A DNA stretch of 64,000 nt from Porpolomopsis calyptriformis (Eukaryota; Basidiomycota; Agaricomycetes; Agaricales; Hygrophoraceae), in the NCBI GenBank assembly GCA_951640195.1, contig OX621167.1, positions 2,046,001 through 2,110,000 of the forward strand. Direction: 5' to 3'. Every line of letters begins with the position of its first letter. The first letter of the stretch is position 1. A program made the translations under genes and the position numbers. Of this stretch, positions 10,054-19,016 are shown one piece after another. The notes under the pieces were generated by a model. The model did no database searches. It worked only from the letters and a program-made list of their open reading frames with translations, and was not told where the DNA came from.

Positions 10054-11259
10054 TTAAAAACCCTGGGCCTTCAAGTCCGCTGCCAACCTCTTCTTCCGAT
10101 CATCCGACCAATTGCGTATACCAGATTTCGCCATGTCCGACGGAGTTTCGCTCGCTGCCAGTGTAGCGGGTGAGCTGATGTTCTCCACGTGGGGCTCAGC
10201 GGCAATGACACGTACGTCTCTACCTCGTCCTCGTCCTTGTCCTCTGTAACCTCCTCTACCTCGAAAGTATCCTCCTCGACGTGAGGAAGAGGTATCGGGT
10301 AAATTCTTCACATCACCGGCGATTCGTTTTGGGCAGGCGTTCGCGAAGTGACCAGGTTGGCCACAGGAGTAACAATTCCCATATGGGATTGTATTGGTAG
10401 AAGAGGAAGGTTCCTCTCTCTTGATGGTGGGGGCTGCTGTCGTCTGGCGGGTCGTCGTTGCAGCCACATACGATCCTCGTGCAGGAAAGGGGTTAGAGTA
10501 TTGGGGTCGGGACGTAGAGGACTGTTTCTGTGAGGCGAGAATGTCCTTTTGGTGTTGGTAACGTGTCGTGGCGTCCTTCCACTCTTGAAGGGTGGTAGGG
10601 ACGGTGGGGAGTCGGTAGATATATTCAATGAACTCGGAATCGAGTCCAGCTTGGTAGAGATCGATGAGGGCGGCGTTGTTGAAACCGGTATCGACCTGTA
10701 AAGCGCCAAAGCGCAGGTTATAATCTTCAATTTTCTTCCTTCCTTGGCAGAGATTCTTAATGTCGTTACGAGCACGGGATTGTCTGTCGATTCCTTTGAA
10801 TGTTGATCGGAATCGGGTTACGAAGGCGGCCCAGGTAGCGGTCGGGCCAGTCCAGTTGACAGTCCTTATGTCGTTAGTCTCCTTTTCAGACCAAGTTTGA
10901 GCCATCATGCCCTTCATGAAGGAAAGGGCAAAGGGAATCTTGTGTTTGTCGCGGTATGGTTTTCCCATGAAGTATAATTCGCAGCTGTTAATAAATTTGT
11001 CGACGTCTTGTTGTCGACCCGTGAATTCATCCGGTTTGGCCATCTTTATCTTGATGGTGGGAGCGGCAGGAGGTTGAGGCTGAGGTCCCGGTGGGGGCTG
11101 AACTTGAGCTTGGGCAGCGAGTTGTTGGTGGAGATCTTGGATCTCTGCTGCCTGGTTCGCATTCGAGGTCTGAAGGTTAGCCATTTCCCTCCGTAAATCA
11201 TTCATGACTGCGAGGATTTCGTTGAGATTGGGAACAGGGGGGTTAGCGCGAGAACCCAT
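10054..11259 (-). CDS. Gag of element B
   Basis: An intact 401-residue Gag from ATG at 11259, starting MGSRANPPVPNLNE. It has an N-terminal coiled coil (about 10-50), a Gln/Pro-rich linker, a retrotransposon-Gag capsid domain (about 70-230, including KIKMAKPDEFTGRQQDVDKF and YNLRFGALQ), a basic Ser/Thr-rich region and one CCHC zinc knuckle (CYSCGQPGHFANAC, about residue 297). An RG-rich stretch (RGGYFRGRGGYRGQ) follows. The stop codon lies directly after a slippery heptamer, so Pol is expected as a -1 frameshift product. Gag packages the element RNA in virus-like particles. Confidence 0.9.
   Translation of the reverse strand: MGSRANPPVPNLNEILAVMNDLRREMANLQTSNANQAAEIQDLHQQLAAQAQVQPPPGPQPQPPAAPTIKIKMAKPDEFTGRQQDVDKFINSCELYFMGKPYRDKHKIPFALSFMKGMMAQTWSEKETNDIRTVNWTGPTATWAAFVTRFRSTFKGIDRQSRARNDIKNLCQGRKKIEDYNLRFGALQVDTGFNNAALIDLYQAGLDSEFIEYIYRLPTVPTTLQEWKDATTRYQHQKDILASQKQSSTSRPQYSNPFPARGSYVAATTTRQTTAAPTIKREEPSSSTNTIPYGNCYSCGQPGHFANACPKRIAGDVKNLPDTSSSRRGGYFRGRGGYRGQGRGRGRDVRVIAAEPHVENISSPATLAASETPSDMAKSGIRNWSDDRKKRLAADLKAQGF
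10057..10063 (-). promoter_or_regulatory. Candidate -1 ribosomal frameshift site GGGTTTT at the gag stop
   Basis: On the minus strand gag ends CAG GGT TTT TAA. The heptamer G GGT TTT fits X XXY YYZ and sits immediately before the stop. A -1 slip enters GGG TTT TTA AAA GGT, and that frame is open into the protease. Gag and pol are in frames related by -1, as computed from their coordinates. No downstream pseudoknot was worked out. Confidence 0.7.
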
Positions 11260-11622
11260 TGGATCTGGTGATGGTGAAGGTGAAGGTGTTGTTAAAGGTG
11301 AAGACGGTCGAGTCGGTTGTTGGTACGGGAAGGGTTGATATCTAACAGTAGGGGGAGTGATGGGACGTTGTGAATGGGCGGCGGCGAGTAAGCGAGTTGT
11401 TTCGCTTCAAGTTCTTCCTAGAGCTTGTGTGATACTTGGTAAAGGAGAAGCTTGACTAGCTTCTTCGTTTGGATCTGGGAAGATTCGGGTTTGTGAGTAG
11501 AGCGATTGAGAAAGGGGGTTGTTCTGCTCAGAGGGGTCGTAAAAGTCCTCGTCGTCGTCGTCCAGTGTTAAAGCAAGGGTGGATCAAATAGAGGGGAGAG
11601 AGCAAGAAGGAAGTCTGATTCT

Positions 11623-12024
11623 TGTTATAAACTGGTTGTCGATGAGATGGTTTTACTTCGGAGAGCTCTGTCCCAAGACGATGATAATGTCTCAAGTCCT
11701 AGTTATTGGGTTGCTAACGAGGAATCAGACTTAAAGTCTGAGTACGACTAACTAGGAGTTTATATACCAACTACACTACTGCGGATGAGTCAGTATAAAC
11801 ACGAGGGATACATGCGACGAGTAAAGATAAGCATGATAAGGAGGACTCGGAACATGTGAAGAGACGAAACATGATTGTCGGAAATGAAGTATGTCCTATC
11901 TCGGATATATGAAAAGATACGGAATTGTGGGGAATCCCTGGGGAATCCCAAGTAGAGATAAGACCTGTCCGACTAAGCAGTAATGACTAACATAAAGAAG
12001 AAACGAAAATTTACATCCGTGACA
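11623..12024 (-). repeat. 5' LTR of element B (402 bp)
   Basis: Near-identical partner of 2952-3353. It is followed on the plus side by TCGAC and then ACC AAG AAA TAC, which is the continuation of element A pol. The 363-bp leader between gag and this LTR (11260-11622) has no ORF worth noting. Confidence 0.93.
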
Positions 12025-12515
12025 TCGACACCAAGAAATACTACGACCGCAAACACCGAGAAGAATGTTTCAAGATCGGCGACCTGGTCCTGATCGACCT
12101 ACGTCGATACTTCAACGACCGCCCAAGTCAGAAGCTCGACTATCGCCGCATGGGACCCTACCGGATCACAAAGGTCCTCTCCGATGTCGCATATCGTGTG
12201 TCACTACCAGCCGACCTCAGCCGCGTCCACCCAGTATTCCATATCTCAAAATTACGCCGCTATAAAACCAACTCCTTCAACCGCCCGAGACCAAAAGTAA
12301 CCCTACAAGTCCGTGGAGACACCAACTGGATAGCCGACGAAATCCTCGACTCAAGAACCACGGATGAAGGACTAGAATATCACGTCCGATGGAAAGAACA
12401 CCCTAAGCCCATTTGGGAATGCGGAACACGTATACAAGAGAGCTTCCCCCGACTCACCACCAACTTCCATCTAAACAACCCCACCACCAACCCTCGTCCG
12501 GAGTCCGAGACCTAA
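12025..12515 (+). pseudogene. Element A pol, second part: integrase C-terminus and chromodomain
   Basis: This resumes the frame broken at 2951. The codons read ATC GAC ACC AAG AAA TAC TAC GAC CGC across the duplicated TCGAC. It contains FKIGDLVLIDLRR, the GPF/Y-like RRMGPYRITKVLSD, the VHPVFHISKLRRY block common to gypsy integrases and a short chromodomain-like end (IADEILDSRTT, YHVRWKEHPKPIWE). The last residues are followed by TAA at 12513-12515 and the purine tract AAAAAGGGGGG, which primes plus-strand synthesis and marks the start of the 3' LTR. Confidence 0.88.
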
Positions 12516-12531
12516 AAAGGGGGGTAATGTC

Positions 12532-15500
12532 TAGTGTTGCCGTGGTTCCGCTCAGAAGCGGCTAGCTACCGGAGCCAAGCTGTAGCGGAGCTGAGCTGAG
12601 CTGTAAATCTACTTCGTGGTTTGATACGGCTCAGCTTTCCCACAGTATTGGCTTCGAGCCGCTCGAGCTGTAGCTTTGATCCAAATCTGTCCATTAAAGC
12701 CGTGTAGTCTGCTGCAAGCAATAATGTTGTCTATCCACCTCTCTCTCTCTCAGACAAACAATAAGAACTTGGGAGTGCATCCACCTGCCAAAGGCCTCGA
12801 GGTTCCAGCATGCCCTGTAATGTGAGTATATATACATACAATGTACGTCCGAACCCGCTAAAAAATCATGCCTCCCAGAGCGTTTGCCAATGGTTCAATG
12901 GAGTCGTCTTTTCAAGCAGCTGTCCCCCCAGTCTCAGTCCCCTTAACGCCACTTAAACCAGGGCACCGGAAACGGGGGCGACGTGATGCCCCTTCATCTG
13001 AGTATACAATCCCCACTTCGCTAACTCCAAGTCGACGCGAGAGCCGCCGCCCGAGGCAGACAAGCCCGGTTCCACTTCCTGCCCCAACTCTCTCATATCT
13101 AGAAGTCCCCTCTTTGGTTTCATCAATACATCACGATAGTATCTTTGGAGAGCAAGCCCCCGGAAGTCAAACAACGACTCCCGCCTCTTCGCTTTCCTCT
13201 CTTCCTCTAAGGACCTCTTTCGCATCAAGCTCTTCTCACACAATTCTAGACTACCGCTCATCTACTCAATCACAGGGTCGCACAAGATCAAATTCAAGAT
13301 CATCGTCTGGAAGATCGCAAGGTTCTAACCTTACCACCAATCCATACAGCAAGCATTGTCGACGATCCTCACAGCCTGGACCTGCTGGAAATAAAACTGG
13401 AAAGAAAGCCCGCGATGTCTGGTTGTTCTTTTCAGCCGAGGGGGATATTAATTTCTGCCTACTTTGCAAGTAAGCCCCCGATGTTTTACGATTGATCTAC
13501 ATGAAAATATTTATTGCATAAACAGACATGGAAATGAAATGGACATAAGGAAGAACGTCAAGCATTACAGCAAAGGAACAGGGACCACAGTTCTGCGGAA
13601 GCATCTTGCTGAATCTCATATCAGTCTATGGGTTTCTGGATGCGACAAACTCAATATCTCAATCAACACAAAGGAAGTACAGCAAGCGGTAACACATTAT
13701 CGAAAGGAACAGGGCCAGGCAACTTCGGAGCCATCACCACAACTGGCACCAGTAGGCCGCGACTTCTCAAAGGAAGCATTCGTTGATGCGATTGCTGAAT
13801 TCATTGTTGCCAATGATCAGGTCAGGTTTCCGTGGAATAAAATGCTTCAGTTGACATTGTATTATTACAGTCCATCAATGTCATCGAATGCCCTCAATTG
13901 CGGGCTCTCTTTCTTATGCTGCGATGCAGCCTCAAGGACTCTGATATACCCCACCAAACCACCATCCAAGAATGCATTTTGGAGCTTTTTGACGACCATC
14001 TTAATGAACTTGAGACGGATATGGCTGTAAGTTGTCCTTCTTTTGGTTTCATAATGCTCACAGTGATAGACATCAATCGGCAAAATCTCATTCACAATGG
14101 ATATGTGGTCAGATCCCAACCTGACACCTTATATGGCAGTTACCACACACTGGATCGAGATGCAAATCGAGAACACGCCTCGCGGCCCACAACACACCTT
14201 GAAGCTATGGGCAGATTTGGTAGGATTCATGCGGGTGCAAGGACACCACAGTGGTGATCATCTTGCACATGCTTTCATTCACATCTTGAGGCGTATCAAG
14301 ATTTTGCACAAGGTTTGTTGCTACCTTGTCGTTTATTACCCCTCTAACTGTGTCAGTCCAGATTGGATGGGTCACGCTTGACAACGCATCCAACAATGAC
14401 ACCTTCATGGTTGCGCTACAACAGGAGCTTCACAAGCTAAACATACCATTTGATGCTATACAACGGCGCATCAGGTAAGATTTCATATAATGCTAACGCA
14501 ACTAATTTCACATGTATTCTCATCATAAAATTAGGTGTTTTCCTCACGTAGTCAATCTCGCATGCAAGGCTGTCCTTGCAGCTATTACAAACATGAATTT
14601 TGCAAGAGACGAAGCTCCCGACTTTATCCCTGTTAATGAAGGTTCGTCCTCAATTGATAATGCTATTCGCTGAGACCCAATTGCTATATCTCGAACCCTT
14701 GTTCATACAGTAAGTGTGCCCTCTTTCTAAAATTGTGGTTTAGTGTATTTATCTTTATAGATACGAGCGTCTTCGCTCCGCCGTCAATATTTTTCAGAAG
14801 TTATGAAAGCTCTCAAAGAGCATGATCTACAGCTGCTACGTGACGTTGATACCCGATGGTCCTCGACCCTGCTGATGGTGGAGCGCGTACTGCTTCTCCG
14901 TGAGGTATATTTTTTGTTTTATCTTCTGCGCATCATTCACAGCTTCAAATTTTAGGCAATCGAACGGTTTCTTGATCATGACGACTTCAAGGAGTTACGG
15001 AGGTACCAACTCAATGCAAATGAGTGGAACGTGCTTGAAGTATTCAAGGAAATTCTTGCGGTAAGTACTGTATTCATTTTTTCATTCACACCCACACTTG
15101 AATATGATATCTAGGTACCTCACGCATTTCAGCAAAAGCTATCAGCTGAAAAGACGCCAATGCTATGTAATGCGATCCCATACTATGATGCAATGATGCG
15201 CGTTTGGGAGAAGCATCAATCCGACCACCCAGAGACCTCTCAGGTGATCGACAAAGGCCTTGACAAGCTGGAGGCATACATTTTGCGAGCATCGATCGTT
15301 CCGGCATATGTGTTAGCCATGGGTCTGTGTTCCAATGTGTTTATTGGCTTGCGTGCACTAACTGTCTTCCCTAGTCATCAACCCACTCATGAAACTGAAG
15401 TGGTACAAGCGGTACGAGCCTACTAAACTAGAGGGGGCCAAATCAGTCTTTACTCATGCAGTACGCTACTGATTTTCATTCTGTTAATGAAATTTCACCT

Positions 15501-16508
15501 ATGCCGAATGATCGCAGCTGCGCGCATACCGGAAAGAGCCAACAAGTCCATGTCAAGACTCATTGTCTGGACAGGATAGCAACACACCCTTGCGACATGC
15601 CTGGGCAGACCACATCCTTGAACTAGACAAGGAGGACGACTACTCACAGGAATGCAGCTTGGAAGCGGAAGTCGAAGCATACTTGGTGGATTCACAAACC
15701 AACAGCAACATCCTGATATATTGGTATGGAGCTCGTCTTATTCACTTCTACATGTTAATCACTGAGTTTTTAAATTGCAGGCAGGAAAATCAATTGCGCT
15801 ATCCTACAATATTTACCCTGGTGATGGACATCATTCCTATCCAAGGGTCTGCTGTCCCTTGCGAGCAAATTTTTTCCTCCAGCAAGGAGACCACCACGGC
15901 GCGTCGCAACCGCATTAGTCCCAAGACTATGGAAGCCCTCCAGATGCTCAAGTTTTCCTTCAAGAAAGGGCGAGGATTGGACTTTACCGCTGGGACCAGC
16001 CGAGAGGCTGAACTTGAAGAACTCACTTTCAAGTCGGTTGATCTGCTGGAAGATAGACTCGGCTAGAATGACTGGTCTCTCGCCTCGTGAGTTCTGAGAT
16101 CCCTACACATCTAACGGACGCGCGAGGCTGTTAAACACCTAGGGTTGGTGTGTTGCCCCTTCCCTTTGCCGAGCCGACACCACATACACATCCCCGCAAG
16201 CACAAAAAACCTTATACCATTTCAAACAGCTGCAAAACGACTGTTCCATCTTCCTTCTTCTCTGACACAGTATATTTGTATATACATCTTGACTCCTTAT
16301 AGTGCAAACAAGTCTCGTAGATGAGTGGAAAACAAATTTTATTTACAGTTGCCCAATTTGGAGGTAAGCTGCAGCTAGCTACAAGCTGAGCCGCTCGAAA
16401 GCGGAGCTGGTCCCATTTTGGGATGAGCTGACTTGAACCAAGCTATCCCGTGAGAAAAGCTACTGGAGCCAAGCAAAAGCGGAGCGGAGCCGAGCGGCGG
16501 CAACACTA
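12532..16508 (+). mobile_element. hAT-family DNA transposon, 3,977 bp
   Basis: The termini are inverted (TAGTGTTGCCG on the left, CGGCAACACTA on the right). The element is flanked by a perfect 8-bp duplication GTAATGTC (12524-12531 and 16509-16516), the size expected for hAT. Both subterminal regions are full of AGCGG/AGCTG and CCGCT motifs in both orientations (12550-12690 and 16370-16500), which probably bind transposase. It carries one multi-exon transposase gene. It is inserted at the junction of element A's purine tract and 3' LTR. Confidence 0.95.
12868..16066 (+). pseudogene. hAT transposase, 12 exons, one premature TGA
   Basis: My exon model joins to 2,619 nt in one frame: 12868-13469, 13526-13820, 13871-14026, 14070-14312, 14362-14474, 14535-14709, 14761-14904, 14956-15060, 15115-15322, 15375-15460, 15518-15723, 15781-16066. 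It has a Ser-rich N-terminus, a BED-type zinc finger split by intron 1 (CLLC ... LRKHLAESH), the hAT core (DQSINVIECPQLRALF, KISFTMDMWSDPNLTPYM, IGWVTLDNASNND, LLRDVDTRWSSTLLM) and the C-terminal dimerisation domain (YPTIFTLVMDIIPIQGSAVPCEQIFS). The only lesion I find is TGA at 14671-14673 in NAIR-stop-DPIA, where an Arg codon is expected. A 32-nt intron there would be an alternative but is unusually short. Confidence 0.85.
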
Positions 16509-16623
16509 GTAATGTCACGAAATGCCCTCCCTCTCTACGTCTAGTCATGTGATAGCTCAACCATAGTCGTACGATTGCGAGATGTAACCTTTAGTTCTGC
16601 AACGACTTGAATAGACTTCTGAC
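16509..16623 (+). repeat. Probable 3' LTR of element A
   Basis: If the hAT transposon and one copy of its 8-bp duplication are ignored, A's polypurine tract AAAAAGGGGGG is followed by TAA and then TGTCACGAAATGCCC, so the LTR starts at TGTC (12528, continuing at 16513). TTCTGACA at 16616-16623 would give TGTCA/TGACA ends and an LTR of about 111 bp. The right end is a guess, because A's 5' LTR is outside the window. Confidence 0.4.
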
Positions 16624-17023
16624 AATCTGAGTCAGATGGCAAACCTCAGGCTGGGGTTACCTTGCAAGGCAAGTTTTCTCCTCCGCCTCATGTCACATTG
16701 CAGCGTCAGCTACAGCTTTGCCTAGCATAATGAGGACTGCCAAGATGTACGTTCGGCTTTCCCGATAACGATGAGCGTCTCATCATCTCACTGGTTTGAC
16801 TTCATACACTCACTTCTACCCGGCACCCACCTCTGAACGACATTCGCTAGAGTTATATCTGACGCGATGGTGCATCGCGACGTGAATTTCTGCTTCCCCA
16901 TCCGGATACTCTCCAACGAGCGTCTGAAGCTGACGCCCTTTCTCGTTTCTCTCAGCACGGGTGGCGTCATGCTGTCTGTCTGTCTCTAACTAGCCTTCCC
17001 TTCACTCCTCCCGTTACTTTGCG
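16624..17023. other. No gene seen (400 bp)
   Basis: This stretch lies between the probable end of element A's LTR and the GNAT pseudogene. I see no conserved coding frame. The short antisense frame at 16788-16970 has no recognisable feature. Confidence 0.5.
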
Positions 17024-17590
17024 ATGACCTCGCCTCATCCAGAGATATATGCCTACATCCTAGTGGGGCCATTCGCCACCGAAAAAGATTTTGCCGAAGA
17101 CTTCATAGGCAAAGTGCAGGCGGACACTGGGATGGTTCTGTTCGCCGTCATAGATAAGACTCAGAGCCCGTCCGAAGAGGACGAAGGGGGGAAGCTTGCT
17201 GGCGTGATAGCTTATGTGAATACCTCACCAGCGAACCTATCCACCGAGATAGGCTATGTGATCACCCTATTGCCCTTCCAAAAGACGCACGTCAGTCGGT
17301 CTTCTCCTCCAATATGCATTGGAGTTCCCGCTGAACGGTGGGCTGGGGCTTCGAAGAGTCTAGTGGCAAGCAGACTCTTCTTCTGTGCGCACGGCTGAGA
17401 GGATGGGGAAGGCATACTCAAGTGGGACCGAGTGTATCGCGATGGAGAAACAAAAGAAAAGGTGGGTAACGGCCATGTGTTACCTCCGTGGGGTGACAAG
17501 GGCAACTTTGGGAGAGACACCGTCCTTTTCAGTCTTTGCGGGGACGACTGGGAGCAGGGGCACCGAGAGAAGGTCGGCTGTCATGAATAG
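17024..17590 (+). pseudogene. GNAT-type N-acetyltransferase, broken
   Basis: The first frame (ATG 17024) reads as a RimJ/RimL-like acetyltransferase: YAYILVGPFATEKDF, then LAGVIAYVNTSPANLSTEIG and GYVITLLPFQKTHV. The family sequence then continues in a different frame (GLLLQYALEFPLNGGLGLRR), which needs a deletion of about 8 bp near 17291. Next comes TAG at 17361 where WQAD is expected to follow V-Q, then a second frame change near 17407, after which GILKWDRVYRDGETKEKVG and the final FSLCGDDWEQGHREKV are readable to TAG at 17588-17590. Three independent lesions make an active enzyme very unlikely. The gene lies next to the transposon stack. Confidence 0.75.
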
Positions 17591-18016
17591 ACGATGATCT
17601 GGCACTTGAATTTTCAGTGTGAGCCATGTCTGCCGTGCGACATATATTTGACATGAGTTTGATAACCATGCCTGATCTTGCGAAATTTTGATGTAAACTA
17701 CTACGAGATTGAGCTGGTATAAATCAGGACGGTCTCCAAGGCCTGGCAAGGTTGTCGCCGACGAAGTCGGCATTCCCCTGGTGCGATAATAGTGCAGCGT
17801 GGACGAAGCAGTATCGACTCGAAATGAGTTGCAATCTATTATCAGAAACCGAATCAGCGATACATTCCTCCCCAAGTCAGGTGTAAGGTCTACATATCGC
17901 CCAGAAGCATAATGTCAGAGGCGCGTTGGGTGATATACAAATACAGCAGGGGGAAGGGGGGTCGAATAGTCCGGACAAAAGGCGATAATTTGGGTACAAT
18001 GGAGCATTATAGGCTG
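17591..18016. other. No gene seen (426 bp)
   Basis: Intergenic stretch between the GNAT pseudogene and the 3' end of the Cdm1/POLD4 gene on the other strand. Nothing recognisable. Confidence 0.5.
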
Positions 18017-18894
18017 TTAAACCTCGTCGTGAAAAACACATTGCGAATATTGAGTTTCCTCCAGGCCCTGTTTCGTCAAGAGAATCTCCCGAACCTTTGC
18101 GGGATAAGCGTGAGTTCATACACGACTCGCGAAAAATTTATTCATACCTCAATAGGAGGGTTTAAGCCCAATGCGGAGGCTCGCTCCCATCGTTCCAGAC
18201 GCGAAACACCGATGCAGGGGCCATATTCGTAGGACCTAGACGGAAAGAATGTAGGCAAAGTTGGAGCGAAGAAGGGCCACTAACAAGTCAAATACTCGAA
18301 GAATATTGTGCACTTTGGTTTGACCTTGGGGATGGACTACAAGAAAGGGTATCAGGACATCACTTTTATCCCGTAAGCAAAGGGGGGAAAGAAATAGGGG
18401 CATAAAGCAAATGCGTGGACGCAGAGGTGATATTCACCAGGTTCCATGAAACCCATCTTCCTCCTCACCACACCGTAGTGGTTCCGCCACTTTCCAGAAA
18501 CGTTCCGCAAATCAAGGTCCTCTGTCTTCCCCTCCACAGCAGGCTGCAAATTCTCCACACGGTCTCTCGAGCCCAGGACACCCTTCCTGACAGCGGAGGC
18601 ATCGGTCCTTTTTGGAAGTGGCCTCTTTTCTCTTATTATTTCCGCAGAGTCGTCTGCTGAGGAGGACTCGATCGGATCGCTAGCTTCTGGGCTGGGAGTG
18701 ACATCCTCGATGCTTTCCCCTTTTTCGTCTGCTGGGGTGGGAGTGGAGAGGACCTTGCGGTGCTTCTTGCCTTTCGCGGGTGCGGTTGACGCGGTCCGCT
18801 TGATAGATATGAATCCAAGCGTCCCTTGCTTTAAGGTAGAAGGATTATTGGTTGCAGATCTCCTCGTAGACTTCATGGAGGACGGTTGAACCAA
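18017..18894 (-). CDS. cdm1: DNA polymerase delta subunit 4 (Cdm1/POLD4)
   Basis: Four exons on the minus strand (18894-18438, 18336-18285, 18235-18148, 18094-18017) join in one frame. The N-terminus is basic and has a PCNA-interaction-like motif KQGTLGFISIKR. A low-complexity acidic/Ser linker follows. The C-terminal domain is diagnostic of the family: WRNHYGVVRRKMG, VHNILRVFDL, then SYEYGPCIGVSRLERWERA, LGLNPPIE and VREILLTKQG. The small subunit stabilises the replicative polymerase delta holoenzyme and links it to PCNA. Three introns of about 50-100 bp hide the conserved domain from a simple ORF search. All splice sites are GT-AG. Confidence 0.9.
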
Positions 18895-19016
18895 AGGTTA
18901 CCTAAATTGGTACTTGAACTTGTGACATGATTTGTGACACGTACTGACATCGGTAAGTGACTCGCGCTTGGGGGATGAGGGTAATTAATGGGTTTATCTC
19001 AGCGTCGAGGTGGGCG

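Larger units (their letters stand above)
6105..10063 (-). pseudogene. Pol of element B (PR-RT-RNase H-IN-chromodomain), interrupted
   Basis: The frame opens in the -1 frame at the end of gag and has aspartic protease (CLVDSGASGNF), reverse transcriptase with FIYIDDVLI, RNase H (LETDASGFALGG), the HHCC finger, the integrase DDE core (TVDLI, IISDCG, TERTNQELK), the GPF/Y-like stretch RRTGPFKIL and a C-terminal chromodomain (EYEVESIL ... KYLVKWKGYPIEEATWE) that is typical of chromoviruses. It is damaged twice: a solo LTR (8232-8642) splits the RT after VKAIA, and a TGA at 7374-7376 lies where the family has Arg (TDII-stop-LSHAYPHAGH). All other blocks read through, so inactivation is recent. Confidence 0.92.
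2952..12024 (-). mobile_element. Full-length Ty3/gypsy chromovirus-type element B
   Basis: Two 402-bp LTRs (2952-3353 and 11623-12024) bracket the element. The base pairs outside them are TCGAC on both sides (2947-2951 and 12025-12029), a perfect 5-bp target duplication, and the interrupted Pol frame of element A joins across it. On the minus strand the order is 5' LTR, leader, gag (11259-10054), pol with PR-RT-RNase H-IN-chromodomain (10063-6105), an extra ORF (5935-3388) and 3' LTR. By my reading the LTRs differ at only two of 402 positions, so the insertion is recent. It has since been interrupted by element C and by a solo LTR of its own family. Confidence 0.95.

Noticed and set aside
2952..12024. 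Three LTR copies taken as evidence for a tandem or recombined element
   Set aside because: The target duplications (TCGAC for the outer pair, GCAAT for the middle copy) show one full element plus an independent solo LTR.
17877..18232. Small frames on both strands between the GNAT pseudogene and the Cdm1 first exon
   Set aside because: They overlap the spliced C-terminal exons of Cdm1/POLD4, which have clear family motifs in the correct minus-strand frame.
18957..19016. Upstream extension of the F-box protein to 18957
   Set aside because: The frame starts at GTG, and no conserved sequence precedes the ATG at 19017/19023 where the F-box begins.
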